Source of the DNA: Isochrysis galbana
Taxonomy: Eukaryota; Haptophyta; Isochrysidales; Isochrysidaceae
Assembly: GCA_018136815.1 (NCBI GenBank)
Contig: CM030932.1
Location: forward strand, 9,674,429 to 9,738,428
Length of the DNA stretch: 64,000 nt
Direction of reading: 5' to 3'
Shown piece by piece: positions 9,682 to 20,856 of the stretch. Each line of letters opens with the position of its first letter. Position 1 is the stretch's first letter. The notes beneath the pieces were generated by a model that did no database searches, had not been told where the DNA came from, and saw only the letters and a list, made by a program, of their open reading frames with translations. A program made the position numbers and the translations under genes.

Positions 9682-12600
9682 GGGTCCGGCGGGGTCCCCG
9701 TCCTTCAAACCCTGGCGGAGAACATCGCGGGCGGTGGGCCCGAACGCCACCACCACCATCCCGATCCGATCCCTACGCCGCTTGGGGAGAAGAGCTGTCA
9801 ACGCGGCGATTCTCCCCCTGTCTCTAGCTCTATTCAGTCCTCGACGGTGGGAGCCGCCTCGCCGGCTGAAGCCCCCGCCGAACGGCTATCTCGGAAGCCG
9901 GAGTCGACACTTGACCCGGGCTCCTGGAAACAGGTTTGCCCCGGAGATCGTCGCGACCCGACTCTCCGAAATTCGTGTACGTCTACAAGTTCTTCTATTA
10001 CTTCGCACGCTATTAGGATGTTAGGGGCTGATTCTCGCTCGCTGCCCCTCTTGGAGTCTGTTTCTACGGATACTATGCTGTCTTCGGTTTCTTCTAATTC
10101 TCCTAGGTCTTTCGACGCATCTTCATCCCTGGATTCACCCCCCGACGGCCCTGCCCAAGGGGGTGGGCTAGGTGGATCCGACGCGTCTTCGGTCTCTTCG
10201 TTTCGTAAACAATCGGTTGTGAAGCCCTCGAGGGCTGTCGACTCGGTATCATCTTCTGCTCTAGGTTCTATGGATAGGTCCGACGTGGCCGCTGCCGCGT
10301 CCGAAAACGTCGTTGCTGCTTTACCTGTTTCTGCTCTTTCCCGGCGGGACCCCTCTGGAGACCTCTCTCCCAAGGGCCATAGCCGGAGCCGCTCTGCGGA
10401 CAAATTGTCGTTGTCTACCGTAGGTTCTCGTGCAGTGGAGGCGGAGACTAGTGCCTCCTCCTCACCTCTCTCCCCGGTTCGTTATATTTCTCCGTCATCG
10501 TGTTCATTCTCTCGTCTCGAAGTTGCACCTGTTCTCGTTTCCGACCTGGTTCCCGACCCGGAAGGGTCGGCTTCCGGAGTCAATGAAGTTGAAGGTTCCA
10601 AGGGAGCTGCGGCTTTCCGCGCTCACGCCGTGGCCACCCCAGACTCGGGAGACGCAGTGGCCGTCGATTACGATCTCTCGTCGCGCCCCACGCGGACGCC
10701 GGCGTCTCCTCTTTCTCTCGGCTCTCCGGAGGGTCCCCGTTCCAGGGATCGCCCGCCGGGGCCAACCCCCTTCAGGTCTAGCCCACCGAAACTTCAGGGC
10801 GACGACCCCCTCCCCCTGAATTCTACTGCCGAGGCCATCCACCGGATCGCCGTGGTTGGTTGTTCCTCGGCCGCCAAGTCTACTGAAGCTGCCCGCGCCC
10901 CTACGCGCGAGCTCCAAATGTTAGCCGCCTCCCGTGCCCGGGCTAGCGGTTCCTTCGTCATCTTGCCCCGCCATCTCGCCGAAGCTGCTCTAGCCTTGCG
11001 GCGGCCGGACGCGAGCACTCATTCATCACCCTCTGCCGTGTTGCCGACGCATTTTGACGAGCTTTGCGCTGAGTTAGCGGCGATCCACGACGCCGTGACG
11101 CTCGACGCGGCCGAGGGGATTCCTTCACCCCGCGTTCTAGTCGTCGGTGAAGCTAGCGGGGTCGTGTCTTCGATGTTCCTACTCGCCGGAGCGCACGTCG
11201 CGACGTGCGATCTACGACCGTCGGAGATCGACTACATTCCCCACTTCTGCGGAGATGCTCTTCACATTCAAAACCTCGGTTGGGACCTCGTGGTCGCGCA
11301 TCCGCCGTGCACGTATTTGTCGGCGGTGAGTTGCCAGTGGCTCGATCGGGAGCCGGGACGACGCCAGGCTCTCGAATCCGCCGCTAGAGTCTTCCTCGCC
11401 ATGGCAAGCGCCGACGCGCCTTTCGTTGCCGTCGAAAATCCTCGAATGCACGCGGAAGCCTCCGCCTTAGTCGGGGGGTTGCGACCGCGGCAGTTTGTGC
11501 AGCCGTGGCAGCACGGCACGGGCCATCAAAAAGCAACTGGCCTGTACCTGACGGCTTCACTCCCGTCCTTGCATCCTTCGAAGATTGTCGAGGGACGTCT
11601 ATCCGCTATGGCGGATCTATCGCCGTCGCCCCACCGTGGCGCCCTTCGCAGCCGCACCTATGTAGGCATTGCCGGTGCAATGGCGGCCCAGTGGATGCCG
11701 GTCCTGCGCCGTTATGCGCGCGAAGCCAAGGCGTCGCGTTCGCTCGACTTCACGGTGGACTGGGCAATTTCCCAAGCTGCTGCCAGCTTGAGAGAACGCC
11801 CTTCGCTCTGCTCGACCGGCTTCGAACTGGCTGAGCCGAGGACGGCTCTGGCTCGCTTCATGGAGGGGAGAGGCGAAGCAGCTTCTAGCTCTCACCTCAC
11901 GCCTCCCAGCGGTTCGCCAGTGTCTGATTCGGTTGTCGTGATCTCAGACGCGGGCCCCGTTGCCGATGCGTCTCGCCTGCTTCATCAGAAGGACTCGGAA
12001 ACCAACGCATCGCAAGACGGGACCGTGGCGGAAGTGGACTGCTTCACGCCGTGGGAGTGGCCCATAAGGGACCGCTCTACAACGCCAGGCCCTCCAAACA
12101 CGGTGAAGAAGCGCCGCAGCAAGTGGCAGGTCTTCGATCGTGATGTAATTTCGGGGGTCCATCGGTGGCAGGATGTCACGCCTTCCATCGCCCAAGAAAT
12201 CGCTGAGCAAGCGGCAGCTGCGGAGCCGTCGGAACCTTCCATCTTGTCTCGACTGGGCTCTCAAGGCATCAATGCACTATCTCCGAGCGCCTCCTTCACG
12301 GCTGGCGACGAAGGAGTGGCCGAACCGACCGGTTCGGTCGTAGCCGAAAGGCCACTTGAAAACGGGGATGTTGGGCTGGACTCGGGAGAAGATGATACGC
12401 CCGAGACTCCAGAACACCGGAGCATGCAGACCCTCGAGACCAAGCCCTCCGACGCCGCCGAAGGAGAGGATACTCCACGGGCACTGTATTGCGATGGGGC
12501 TGCCGCTAGAGGCCTCAGTGCGGCCGGTTTTTCCGAGTTGTCGAAGCTTCCGAAGACAGACTTGCAGAAGTCCCTGGAGAAGGAATGGTCACGCCAAATG

Positions 12601-15600
12601 GATCAACCTCGGCATCCGACGGACCGTCGAGGGCTAGGCTATGATGGCGTGCCTAACCCCTCTAGTTCGGCAAAGGCATCCCCATACTCTTCAATACCAT
12701 TCGTGCCGCAGACGGTAGCCGCCGCTATCGAGCGAGTGCCCCACGTCGATGAATCTTCTCCGTCCAGGCTAGCCTCCAATCCAACCACCCTGTCACCCGG
12801 AGCCGGAACCTCACTTCCGGTGGAATCTATCGCGGACACTCCGCCGCCGCTCTACCCTCGTCACTGCCTCTATGTCCGTGATCTCGTGGTCTGCCGTGCC
12901 GATGGCGACCGCGCGGCGCAAGGGTTCGTTCTCCCGGACGTTGCCCTCACGGTGAACAGCACCCTGGCTGACACTGGAGCGGGCCCGTCAGTAATCACCA
13001 CTGCTCTTCTCGATCGACTACCTGAAGACGCTTGCGTCGAACGCGTATCGGACGCTACCGTCCCCAACCTACATGGGCCGGACGGCCTTCCTCTCATCAC
13101 TAGGGGCCGGGCTAGCCTCGTCTTCTCCTTGTCCGGTCGCCTCTTCCGTCATTCGTTCGCGGTCATCGAAGGAAACCCGATGCTTCTGCTCGGGAACGAT
13201 TTTTTGGCCGCCCACTCCGCTACCATTTCTCTCGACGCCGCGAGCTCGGAGGGAAGCCTCCGCCTCCGTCCTGCCTCTGGCGATTCAGAAGACTCTTCAA
13301 GAGTCCTTTCCGAATGCGTAGTCAGAGTTTCCACGGCGCCACCCCCAGTCGCGGACTCCGGCTTCGTCGGAGCTATCTCGATGTCACCCGGTCAGCCGCT
13401 GACTGTCGACTTTCTAGAGAGGTCGACGGCAACACGAGAGATCCCGGCCGGATCGGAGGGTGAGGCTGCTGCTGATGCTAGGCAGCCACTCTATACACCT
13501 CTCTTTGAGTCTGCCGACGAGTTTGCGGCCAAAGCTCCGGCGTCTACCTCGTCCGAATATCTTCTCTACACGGAGCAAGCGGTGACGATTCCTGCCTTCC
13601 ACCGCGCAACCATCTGGGTCAGGGTTCCGCTAGCTCTCCGAGATCATTCGGACTGCGCGATGCTGGTCGACCGCCTACCAAATCGCGAGGCTCTCGATTC
13701 GTCTCCTCTCGTAATGCCCACGGTGGTCACGCCCACGGACGATCACCGCATCGCGGTGACGATCGTCCACACCGGGGTCAATGCGCTGACCCTGCCGTCT
13801 CTGCATCCGATAGCTTCGCTCCAGGTGCGTTTCAAGTTGCACCGGGGCTGGACTCCGACTGGAAGCGAGGGGGATGGTGACCCTGTCACCGCGCTGAGCG
13901 AGGAGCAACGAGCTCTACTCGACTCAGCCACCATCGATCCGGACCGGCTTCTTTCCGACGATCAACGAGAAGAAGTACGCCAACTCTTGGCCCGGCGCAT
14001 CAAAGCTTTCGCGTTGCACCCGGGGGCTCCAAACCATACGCACGTTCTCGAGGTGGAGTTGCCACTCAACCCCGGCGCTGTTCCTCACCGGCATGCTCCG
14101 TCTAGAGTGGGCCGCGCAGGCGAGCTCATCATAGAAGAGGAGGTAGCCAAGATGGAAGCCGCCGGCATTATTCGCAAGTCAAATTCGGCTTGGGCTTCCC
14201 GAGTAGTCCTGGTCAGCAAGAAAGATGGCTCCGTTCGATTCTGCGTGGACTACCGCGACACTAACGCCAAGCTACGCGTCGAGGATAGCCCTCTACCCCT
14301 CATTGTAGAGGCTATTGATAGGCTAGCGTCCGGCCAAGGGCCGCTCAGTTCTCTCTTCTTATGTACTCTCGATTTAGCCTCTGGTTTTTGGGGCATCCCG
14401 ATCAAAGAATCGCACAAACATATCACCGCTTTCACTACCCACCGCGGCAAATACGAGTTCAACTTTCTACCGTTCGGCATCTAATCAGGTCCCTCCTACA
14501 TGTGCCGCTTGATGGACATCGTTCTCGGTGCGCTAGCGTGGGAGATCTGCATGCCTTACCTCGATGATGTGGGCATCTGGTCAACGGGCGTGGGTCCTTC
14601 CGAAGAGGCCAGGGCACAGGCTTCGTTCGAGCAAATGCTTCACCGGCTAGACCTAGTTCTCGAGCGGCTAGAGTGGGCCGGTCTGACCTGCAAGATGTCC
14701 AAGTGTGTCTTCTTTGCCACCTCTACGGAGTGCCTCGGTCACGTTGTCTCGAGGGAAGGTCTCAAGATGGACCCGAAGAAGGTCGCAGCTGTCGCCGACA
14801 TCGACCCGTCATCCATCAACTCCTTGGAAGCGGTTCGATCTTTCCTCGGCCTTTGCTCCTACTACCGTCGATTCATTCGCCAATTCGCCGCTAAGGCTGC
14901 TCCTCTCACTGCCCTCACGCGGAAGGGCTGCGACGTGGCAAAGGAGTCCCAGTCCGAGGAGTGTCGCCGAGCTATCCAAGAGCTCAAGACAGCGATCACC
15001 TCGGAGCCCGTCTTGACTCCACCCAGGGATGATCGGCCCTTCATCGTCAAGACCGATGGGGCTAGCAAGTTGGGTATCGCCGGCATCCTCTCGCAGCTAG
15101 GAGACGATAACCGTGAACGAGTCGTTGGGTACTACGCTCGCAGTCTCACCTCGGCCGAACGCCATTGGACGGTGACCGAGATTGAGCTCTTGGCTGCCCT
15201 GGAATCAATCCGAAATTGGCGACCCTACCTTTGGGGGCGTCGGTTCAAGTTAGTCGTCGACCACTCCGCGCTGCGATGGCTGCATACCATGAAGGATCAA
15301 GTAGCCGGTGGGCCAGCCTCTCGGCTGACTCGGTGGGCTCTCAAGTTGGCTGAGTACCGGTTCGATGTCGAACATAAACCAGGAGCTGTTCATCAGGATG
15401 CTGACGGGCTGTCCCGGCTAGCATCCCTGGAGCCGGAACACGAAGACGAACCACTCGCCGGCCCAGCATCGTTAGCGGTACGTGAGCCTGGCTCAGAGTC
15501 TCTAGCCGAGCGTGAACGGTCTCATCCGGTGGCTGCCATCACGCGCTCCGTAGCTACGGCGCGAGGGCTTCAAGCCTTGGACCGATCTCGTCGTCGAGCC

Positions 15601-17330
15601 TCCGATTCCGGGTCCGCCATCCAGTCCAGTTATTTGGCTCCGGGTACGCCGACTTCCGAAGAGATGAGAGCGGCCCTGGCGGAAGATCCGTTCGTAGAGC
15701 CACTCCTAGGCTCAAGAGAGACGGTCAATCACGAGCCATCAGGCCAAGGGTCGCCTCCGCCGGCCGCCGCCTCAGGCCCCATTGCCGAAGATGATTCGTG
15801 TTCCAGTTCTGTCGCTCCCGCTCCCGCTCAGCAATCCAAGATGCTTCGCCGTTTCGTCGTTCACGATGGGCTCGTCTACTATCGCACCGTCCTTGACTCC
15901 ACCGACTCGGACTCGCTAGTGCTCTATGTTCCGCCCTCGTTGCGGTCTCGCTACCTTTTTGCCTACCACGATCGCTCCGGTCACCTCGGAGTTTCTCGAA
16001 TGTCTGGTCTTCTTCGTACTCGGGTATACTGGCCTGGCATGTCTTCCGACGTTGCGTCCTACGTCCGAGAATGCCACGAGTGCACCCTCGCCAAGCCGCT
16101 GCCTAGGGCTCTAGCGTCGCCCTCCGGTCTCTCCGTGGGTACCTACCCCTTTGATGTGGTCTACTGCGACGTGCTCTCACTGGCTCCCACTCACAACTTC
16201 GTGCCTGGAGTCTCGGGTTACGACAAGCTGGTCGTCTTCATCGACTCGCTCACTCGATGGATTGAGGCTGAGCCGTCGAATGGGGATCCCTCGTCGGAGA
16301 TGGCCTTGGACATGTTCATCCGCTTGATTGTGACGCGTTATGGAGTCCCTAGGCAGCTTCGAACCGACGCCGGTTCGAATCTTTGTCGGTTCTTGTTTCG
16401 CGTATTCTGGAGCTCACCGGGACTGATTTGTCGAGTACAGAGCCGTACCGACATGAAGGTGTAGGCTTCGTCGAACGCGCTCAGCAAACGCTCATCCGTT
16501 TGATGCGCGCCTCGAACGAGGGTGGCAGCCATTGGGTCGACCATTTGCCGTTCCTACTCCTCTCGTTGAGGGCTTCTTCCGGTCGTGTTACCTCCCGGTC
16601 TCCAGCGTCTTTGATCTTTGGGCGTGAGCTGCGTCTGCCCGCTCAACTCTCTGATCCGAAGTCCGTTTCGCCAACTGCTCTCGAGGCGGCGTCCGCCGAC
16701 GTTCGCTCGTACGCATCCAGGCTCAATGCGAGCCTCCGCCTCTCATGGTCCAGCGCTCTCGAGGCTACCCTAGCCGCTCAGGCTGAGTCAGTCCGTGACG
16801 CTACCATCAAGTCTCAAAGACCAGCTCGTTTCGAACCTGGGGATCGCGTCTGCATGCGATTACCAGGCCATGCCAACAAGTTGCAATTCATCTACTCGGG
16901 TCCCTACCGCGTCGTAGAGGCTCTGTCCGACACTAGGTACCGACTCCGTGATTTGGAGAACCGGTTAGTCAAGGAGGAGGTGCATATCTCGAACCTCCGG
17001 CCGTATCATACTTTCGTTGATGAAGAGCCGCTGGCTGACGACGAGTACATCGTTGAAAAGTTGCTCGATCGTCGTAGCCATGGCGGTTCTATCGAGTACC
17101 TCGTGAAGTGGCGTGGCTATTCTATTCGAGAAGCCACCTGGGAGCCTCGTTCCGAGTTGCTCCGTCGTTGTTCTGATTTGCTTGATGAGTATGATCGCTC
17201 CGTCGAAGAGACTTGTCCAGAAGATGTTGAGTCCCCGGAAGCAACTTCTTCGTCGGCCAGGGATACTCCTCTTCCTCCCGTTCTCGATGCGCCGTCTTCG
17301 CGCACTCGATCCAGGCTCCATTCTCGTTGA
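9682..17330 (+). CDS. pol: Retrotransposon Pol: methyltransferase, protease, RT, RNase H, integrase, chromodomain
   Basis: Polyprotein of the element, in frame with the end of gag after TAG 9679. Order: Ser-rich linker (9850-10900); C5 cytosine methyltransferase (11125-11724); second linker; aspartic protease with DTGAG (Asp at 12970); reverse transcriptase (about 14080-14850) with FCVDYRDTN and YLDD at 14557-14568; RNase H (first Asp about 15055); integrase with HHCC zinc region (15960-16085) and D, D, E at about 16168, 16366 and 16473, a D35E spacing; chromodomain (17046-17185). Two defects are visible: TAA at 14482-14484 inside the RT, after LPFGI, and a frameshift near 16380 just after the second integrase Asp. 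All catalytic motifs are otherwise present, so close relatives are likely active. Confidence 0.92.
11125..11724 (+). other. Cytosine-C5 DNA methyltransferase domain inside Pol
   Basis: About 200 residues with the layout of phage-type Dcm-like enzymes. In order: SAM-binding segment RVLVVGEASGVVSSMFLLAG followed by an acidic position in ATCDLRPSE; GDAL; catalytic motif IV as VVAHPPCTYLS, with the Cys codon at 11308; motif VI as VAVENP, with the Glu codon at 11434; then QPWQHGTGHQKATGLYL and the end block LRSRTYVGIAGAMAAQW. This reads as C5 cytosine methylation of DNA with S-adenosylmethionine. It is in the same uninterrupted frame as the protease and RT, so it would be made as part of Pol. Cytosine methyltransferases captured by retrotransposons are known from some algae and dinoflagellates. 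The phage-like type in this position is, as far as I know, not described. Confidence 0.88.
17046..17185 (+). other. Chromodomain at the integrase C-terminus
   Basis: The block YIVEKLLDRR, then EYLVKWRGYS, then ATWEP has the chromodomain pattern with three aromatic cage positions (Tyr, Trp, Trp/Tyr). In chromoviruses this domain steers integration to methylated-histone chromatin. Together with the methyltransferase in the same polyprotein, it gives the element both a writer and a reader of silent chromatin marks; that link is inference. Confidence 0.88.
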
Positions 17331-17484
17331 TCCCATGTCTTGGGTAAGGGACCCGTCCCTCTAGGCTAGCCCCACGCCTCGGCTAGGGCTCCGAGTTCAA
17401 ATTTCTGTCAGAGCGAATCATGGAGGTGCTGAACGCGTGCTGCCTGCGCTCTACACCCGGCGCAACACCCGAGCAAAGCTCCTG

Positions 17485-17509
17485 TAAAAGGGAGAAGTGG
17501 GTGGGGCAG
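17485..17509 (+). promoter_or_regulatory. Candidate polypurine tract
   Basis: TAAAAGGGAGAAGTGGG followed by TGGGGCAG directly precedes a TG dinucleotide at 17510, the likely LTR start. A purine-rich tract just left of the 3' LTR primes plus-strand synthesis. The boundary is inferred, as the matching 5' LTR start is hidden in the gap. Confidence 0.5.
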
Positions 17510-19032
17510 TGCGTACGAAAGAGGCCGCCGCGTTAAGCCGCCGATTTCGTGCTCGCTTTGGATCCAAAGGGTGTTCTTGTCTCCACGTTTCGCTCGCTAT
17601 GTTCCGTTGCTTCTTGTTCCGATTCTGACCTCTGGTCAGCTCAGGTTCCAGTTTCCAGGTCTCTGTTTCCAGGTTCACCGCTCGACATCGGGAGACGTCT
17701 CGATCTTAGTCGGGGGGTGTCGCATTCATCCTAGATGATGCGATTTCCAGGCTCTTGTTTCCAGGTCCTTCGCCGTGCGGCCACACGGTGAAGCTCAGGT
17801 ACTTCTAGGTTGGTAGGGTTCGTCCCTAGCGATCTAGAATTCGAGTTCTCGTTTCGTTCCTTCTAGCCTGTCTGTCAGGTCTAGATTCCAGGTTTCCTCC
17901 TTTCGGGTAATCTTGACCCAAAGGAGCCAGGTCGCCTGTCACTCGCTGCGCGCTTGTCTCAGGCTCTCAGGTTACCTTGTGAAGGCTTGTTTAGCTTCTT
18001 GCAAGGCTTGTCGTTTCTTGTTGGGTTCCGGTTCTTTCTTGGGACCTGCTCACTTTCGTTGTCGTCCAGGCCTGTTCTTCGTAGGTTCTGCTTGGCCTGG
18101 TTAGGGTTTCGTTGCCTTCCGGCGTTTGGCGTTGGCGTTCGGAAATTTCCTCTCACATTCCCTAGGTCCGCTACCCTTGGCTTGTAGGTCCTTGCTTCTT
18201 TCTTCTCGGTCAAGGTTTTGGCGAGCGAGTCGGTTGCTCTAGCCGCTCGAGATTTGAGGTTTAATTTGCCATCTCCCCTTGGAGACCGGTGTAGGTTCGC
18301 TTCCTAGGTGAGGGAATCTTTCCCCTTGATGCAAGTTACATGCAAGCCTTGGCCCCTTTGGTGTTTCTTCCCCTTGGTTGCTACTCAGGGTTGTTCGTTA
18401 GAAGCGTCTAGAAGGTTCACGCTCAACGGCAAGATTTATTCGGTCGTGAAGACATCTCGTTGCGATCTGTATCCAAAGTGATCGCCGTGGTCGCGCGACA
18501 TGACGCTCCCCTTCGGACTCTCCGCTACGTGGGAAGTTACAATGGAGACACGCTCCGGCCGTCGCTGCGGAGTCTCTCTCTCTCTCGCTCTCTCTCTCCG
18601 TCTCTCGCGACGTGTTTGAGTTATCGGTGATTTGGGGTCGCGGTTGCTTGATAATTTGCTTGGTTTGGGTGAATGATTCCGGTGTGTTCGTGGGTCGGTG
18701 TATCCTGTTGTTCTCAGGCTCTTTGTCCGTCGTTGTTCGCTGCGTCGCTGCACTCTAGCAGCCTAGGCTCCCTCCCTGAGGGAAGAGTTCTTTGTAGGTC
18801 TAACAATCTCTTAAAACCCAACACACTAGGGCCGCTAGGAGCGCCTCGCCGCCCCACAGCCCTTCGTTCGCCGTTCGTTCCCCGTCCAGACACCCAAATG
18901 GGGTTGCCCGACCCAGTCCAGAATTTCATTCACCCGACTCCCGGTGGGGAGGAGGGCCAAAGCGCCGCGCTAGCCGCCGGTGCTGCTCGCGACGGAGTGG
19001 CTCAGAGCCCTCCGGCTCCGCTCGACTCGACA
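17510..19032 (+). repeat. 3' LTR
   Basis: About 1.52 kb, beginning TGCGTACG and ending CGACA, i.e. TG...CA. Bases 17922-19032 match the visible part of the 5' LTR. It includes the duplicated gag start (ATG at 18898), whose frame leaves the LTR and stops soon after, as expected for the downstream copy. Confidence 0.85.
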
Positions 19033-20850
19033 GAAGGCGGAGGTGAGACGTGAACACGACACACACCAGCTCTCAAGATTTCGGATCAACATTGGGCGCG
19101 AACGCGTGGGGCCGGGCCAGGAGGCTTTTGGGGTTACAGGCAGGCCCGGAACAGCCGGGTCGCGACCGGCCCGTCGCGCCGCACGGCCACTTGAAGAGCT
19201 GCACATCCAGGCGTCCAATCGAGCGCTTGTCGACGTCAATAGGGGCCGTGGCCCTGGGCGTCGGGCCGGATCGAATCGAGGCATTCCTGCGGTGCGAGGG
19301 GCCATGATGGGTTAGTGCGAGTGTGTGCGACCCTCAAGAACCAGCGTGCGACCTACCCTTGACCCCCCACCCTGCTCGCGAGAGCTCTGGGCTCTGCATG
19401 GCCACCACCTCCAGGCCATTCTTCGGCCGATCGCGGGCGATCGGACGTCGCGGAAGCTCCGCGTTTCTTTTAGTGATGCGCCCTACATTCACCACTCTGA
19501 TTCCCTCCCGTGAGCGCCTGCCTCAATCTCCCAAAATAGCCCGCCACGCGCGGGGGAAGGGAGGGGAGTCACTCACCGACGCCATTGCCCTTCGTGGGGC
19601 GGGAGGGGGTCGTTCGGAGGGGGAGGGAGTTGGCGGGGCAGGTAGGGGGGGACCCTAAGGAATCCTTGGACACCCAGGGGAGGTGGGAAATAGTGGTTAA
19701 AATGAGTGAGTGACCGAGCTACATATGCATATGCATAAGCCCCACATTGGGGAAATGTTCCGAAATCCGAAATCTGTGACCCCTCCCTACAAATAAATAA
19801 CTAGCCAGAAGAACAAGCCGTGAAGGGAGGCTAGAGGCTAGGCACTGGCGGCGGGAGCACCGCCGGCCGCCGGTGTCGACACGGGGCGACACCGTACGGG
19901 AGAGCTCGCCCAGAGCCCCACTGAGCGCACCGCGCAGATGCAGACGTATGGGGTGACACTCGGCGGAGACTCGGAAAGAGGAAAGAGGAGAGCTGGGGCG
20001 CGCGGAAGCAAAACACTCGGTGAGCGAAGGTGGGGGCTAGAACCTAGGGCGGGGGCTGCTGGCGACTAACTGCACCCAAGAGAAAGAGAACGAAAGAGGG
20101 ACGGATCCCGGAGAGACCGAAGGCAGGGAATACCAAAGGGGGGAACTGAGAGAGAGAGGGTCTTCTTTCATGGACATCTACATCCTTAGTGCGGCTCTTC
20201 CCCTTACCGCAACAGGGTAAAAAAATATGGCGGACGTATAGTGTTGCACCTTCTATTTCGAATAATAGAGTGCGGTTCTATACAAAAGGTGTTGGCCAAT
20301 CTGCGCCGGATCCACCGGCGGTCACCGGTTCGCATCGCGCGCCAGGAGGGCGGGAAGGACGCAAAACGCTACAGAGCAGTAGGGCCTTGCATAATGCACA
20401 ACAAACGAGGACGGAAGCCCACACGCATTCAATCACACAGTTGGCCTGCTCGATCCTCGTACTCGGCACCGGGTAGCAAATAGTAGCGAAGGGAAAGGGT
20501 GGAGAATCGAAGAGGCTCTCCTCATACATCGTGTACACGCACAGCTGAAGTTGACCAAATACGAGTCGACATGTCACACCGCATGCTCACATTGCTACAC
20601 CATGCGGTTGTGGCGCGCAAGCGGCAGCGTGGGTTCTGCGCCTGGATCGCGACCGCACGCCACATCAACGTCAGCCGGGCGGTCGGCTCCAGTTTGCAAT
20701 AATAAGCGCAGGCAATATCGATATGGACTTTCCCCGGCCCGAGCGGAAGAGCACGAGCGGTAGCGCGGCAGGAAGCAGAGGGCCGTCCACCGCACCCTCC
20801 TCAAAGGTGATCCTTCGTATCGCTCGGCCCACTCGGCGAACGACTTCCGC
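19033..20850. other. No gene recognised
   Basis: Sequence right of the LTR element. Short overlapping frames only. In particular, no continuation of the ascorbate peroxidase was found. It may hold unrecognised exons or be the 3' flank of the Myb gene. Confidence 0.4.
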
Positions 20851-20856
20851 GTGAGC

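Larger units (their letters stand above)
5995..19032 (+). mobile_element. Ty3/gypsy LTR retrotransposon carrying a cytosine methyltransferase and a chromodomain
   Basis: Order: LTR, Gag, methyltransferase, aspartic protease, reverse transcriptase, RNase H, integrase, chromodomain, LTR. RT before integrase plus a C-terminal chromodomain identify a Ty3/gypsy chromovirus-type element. The visible part is 13.0 kb; the first ~0.4 kb of the 5' LTR lies in the gap at 5895-5994. The two LTR copies differ at about a dozen positions over 1.1 kb, mostly single-base indels, so insertion was recent. This copy has frameshifts in gag (between 7100-7430 and near 8010) and in integrase (near 16380), plus an in-frame TAA in the RT (14482-14484). 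Target duplication cannot be read because the left end is missing. Confidence 0.93.

Noticed and set aside
9847..9849. A separate pol start codon here
   Set aside because: The codon is GTG and the same frame is already open from 9682; readthrough of TAG 9679 explains expression without a new start.
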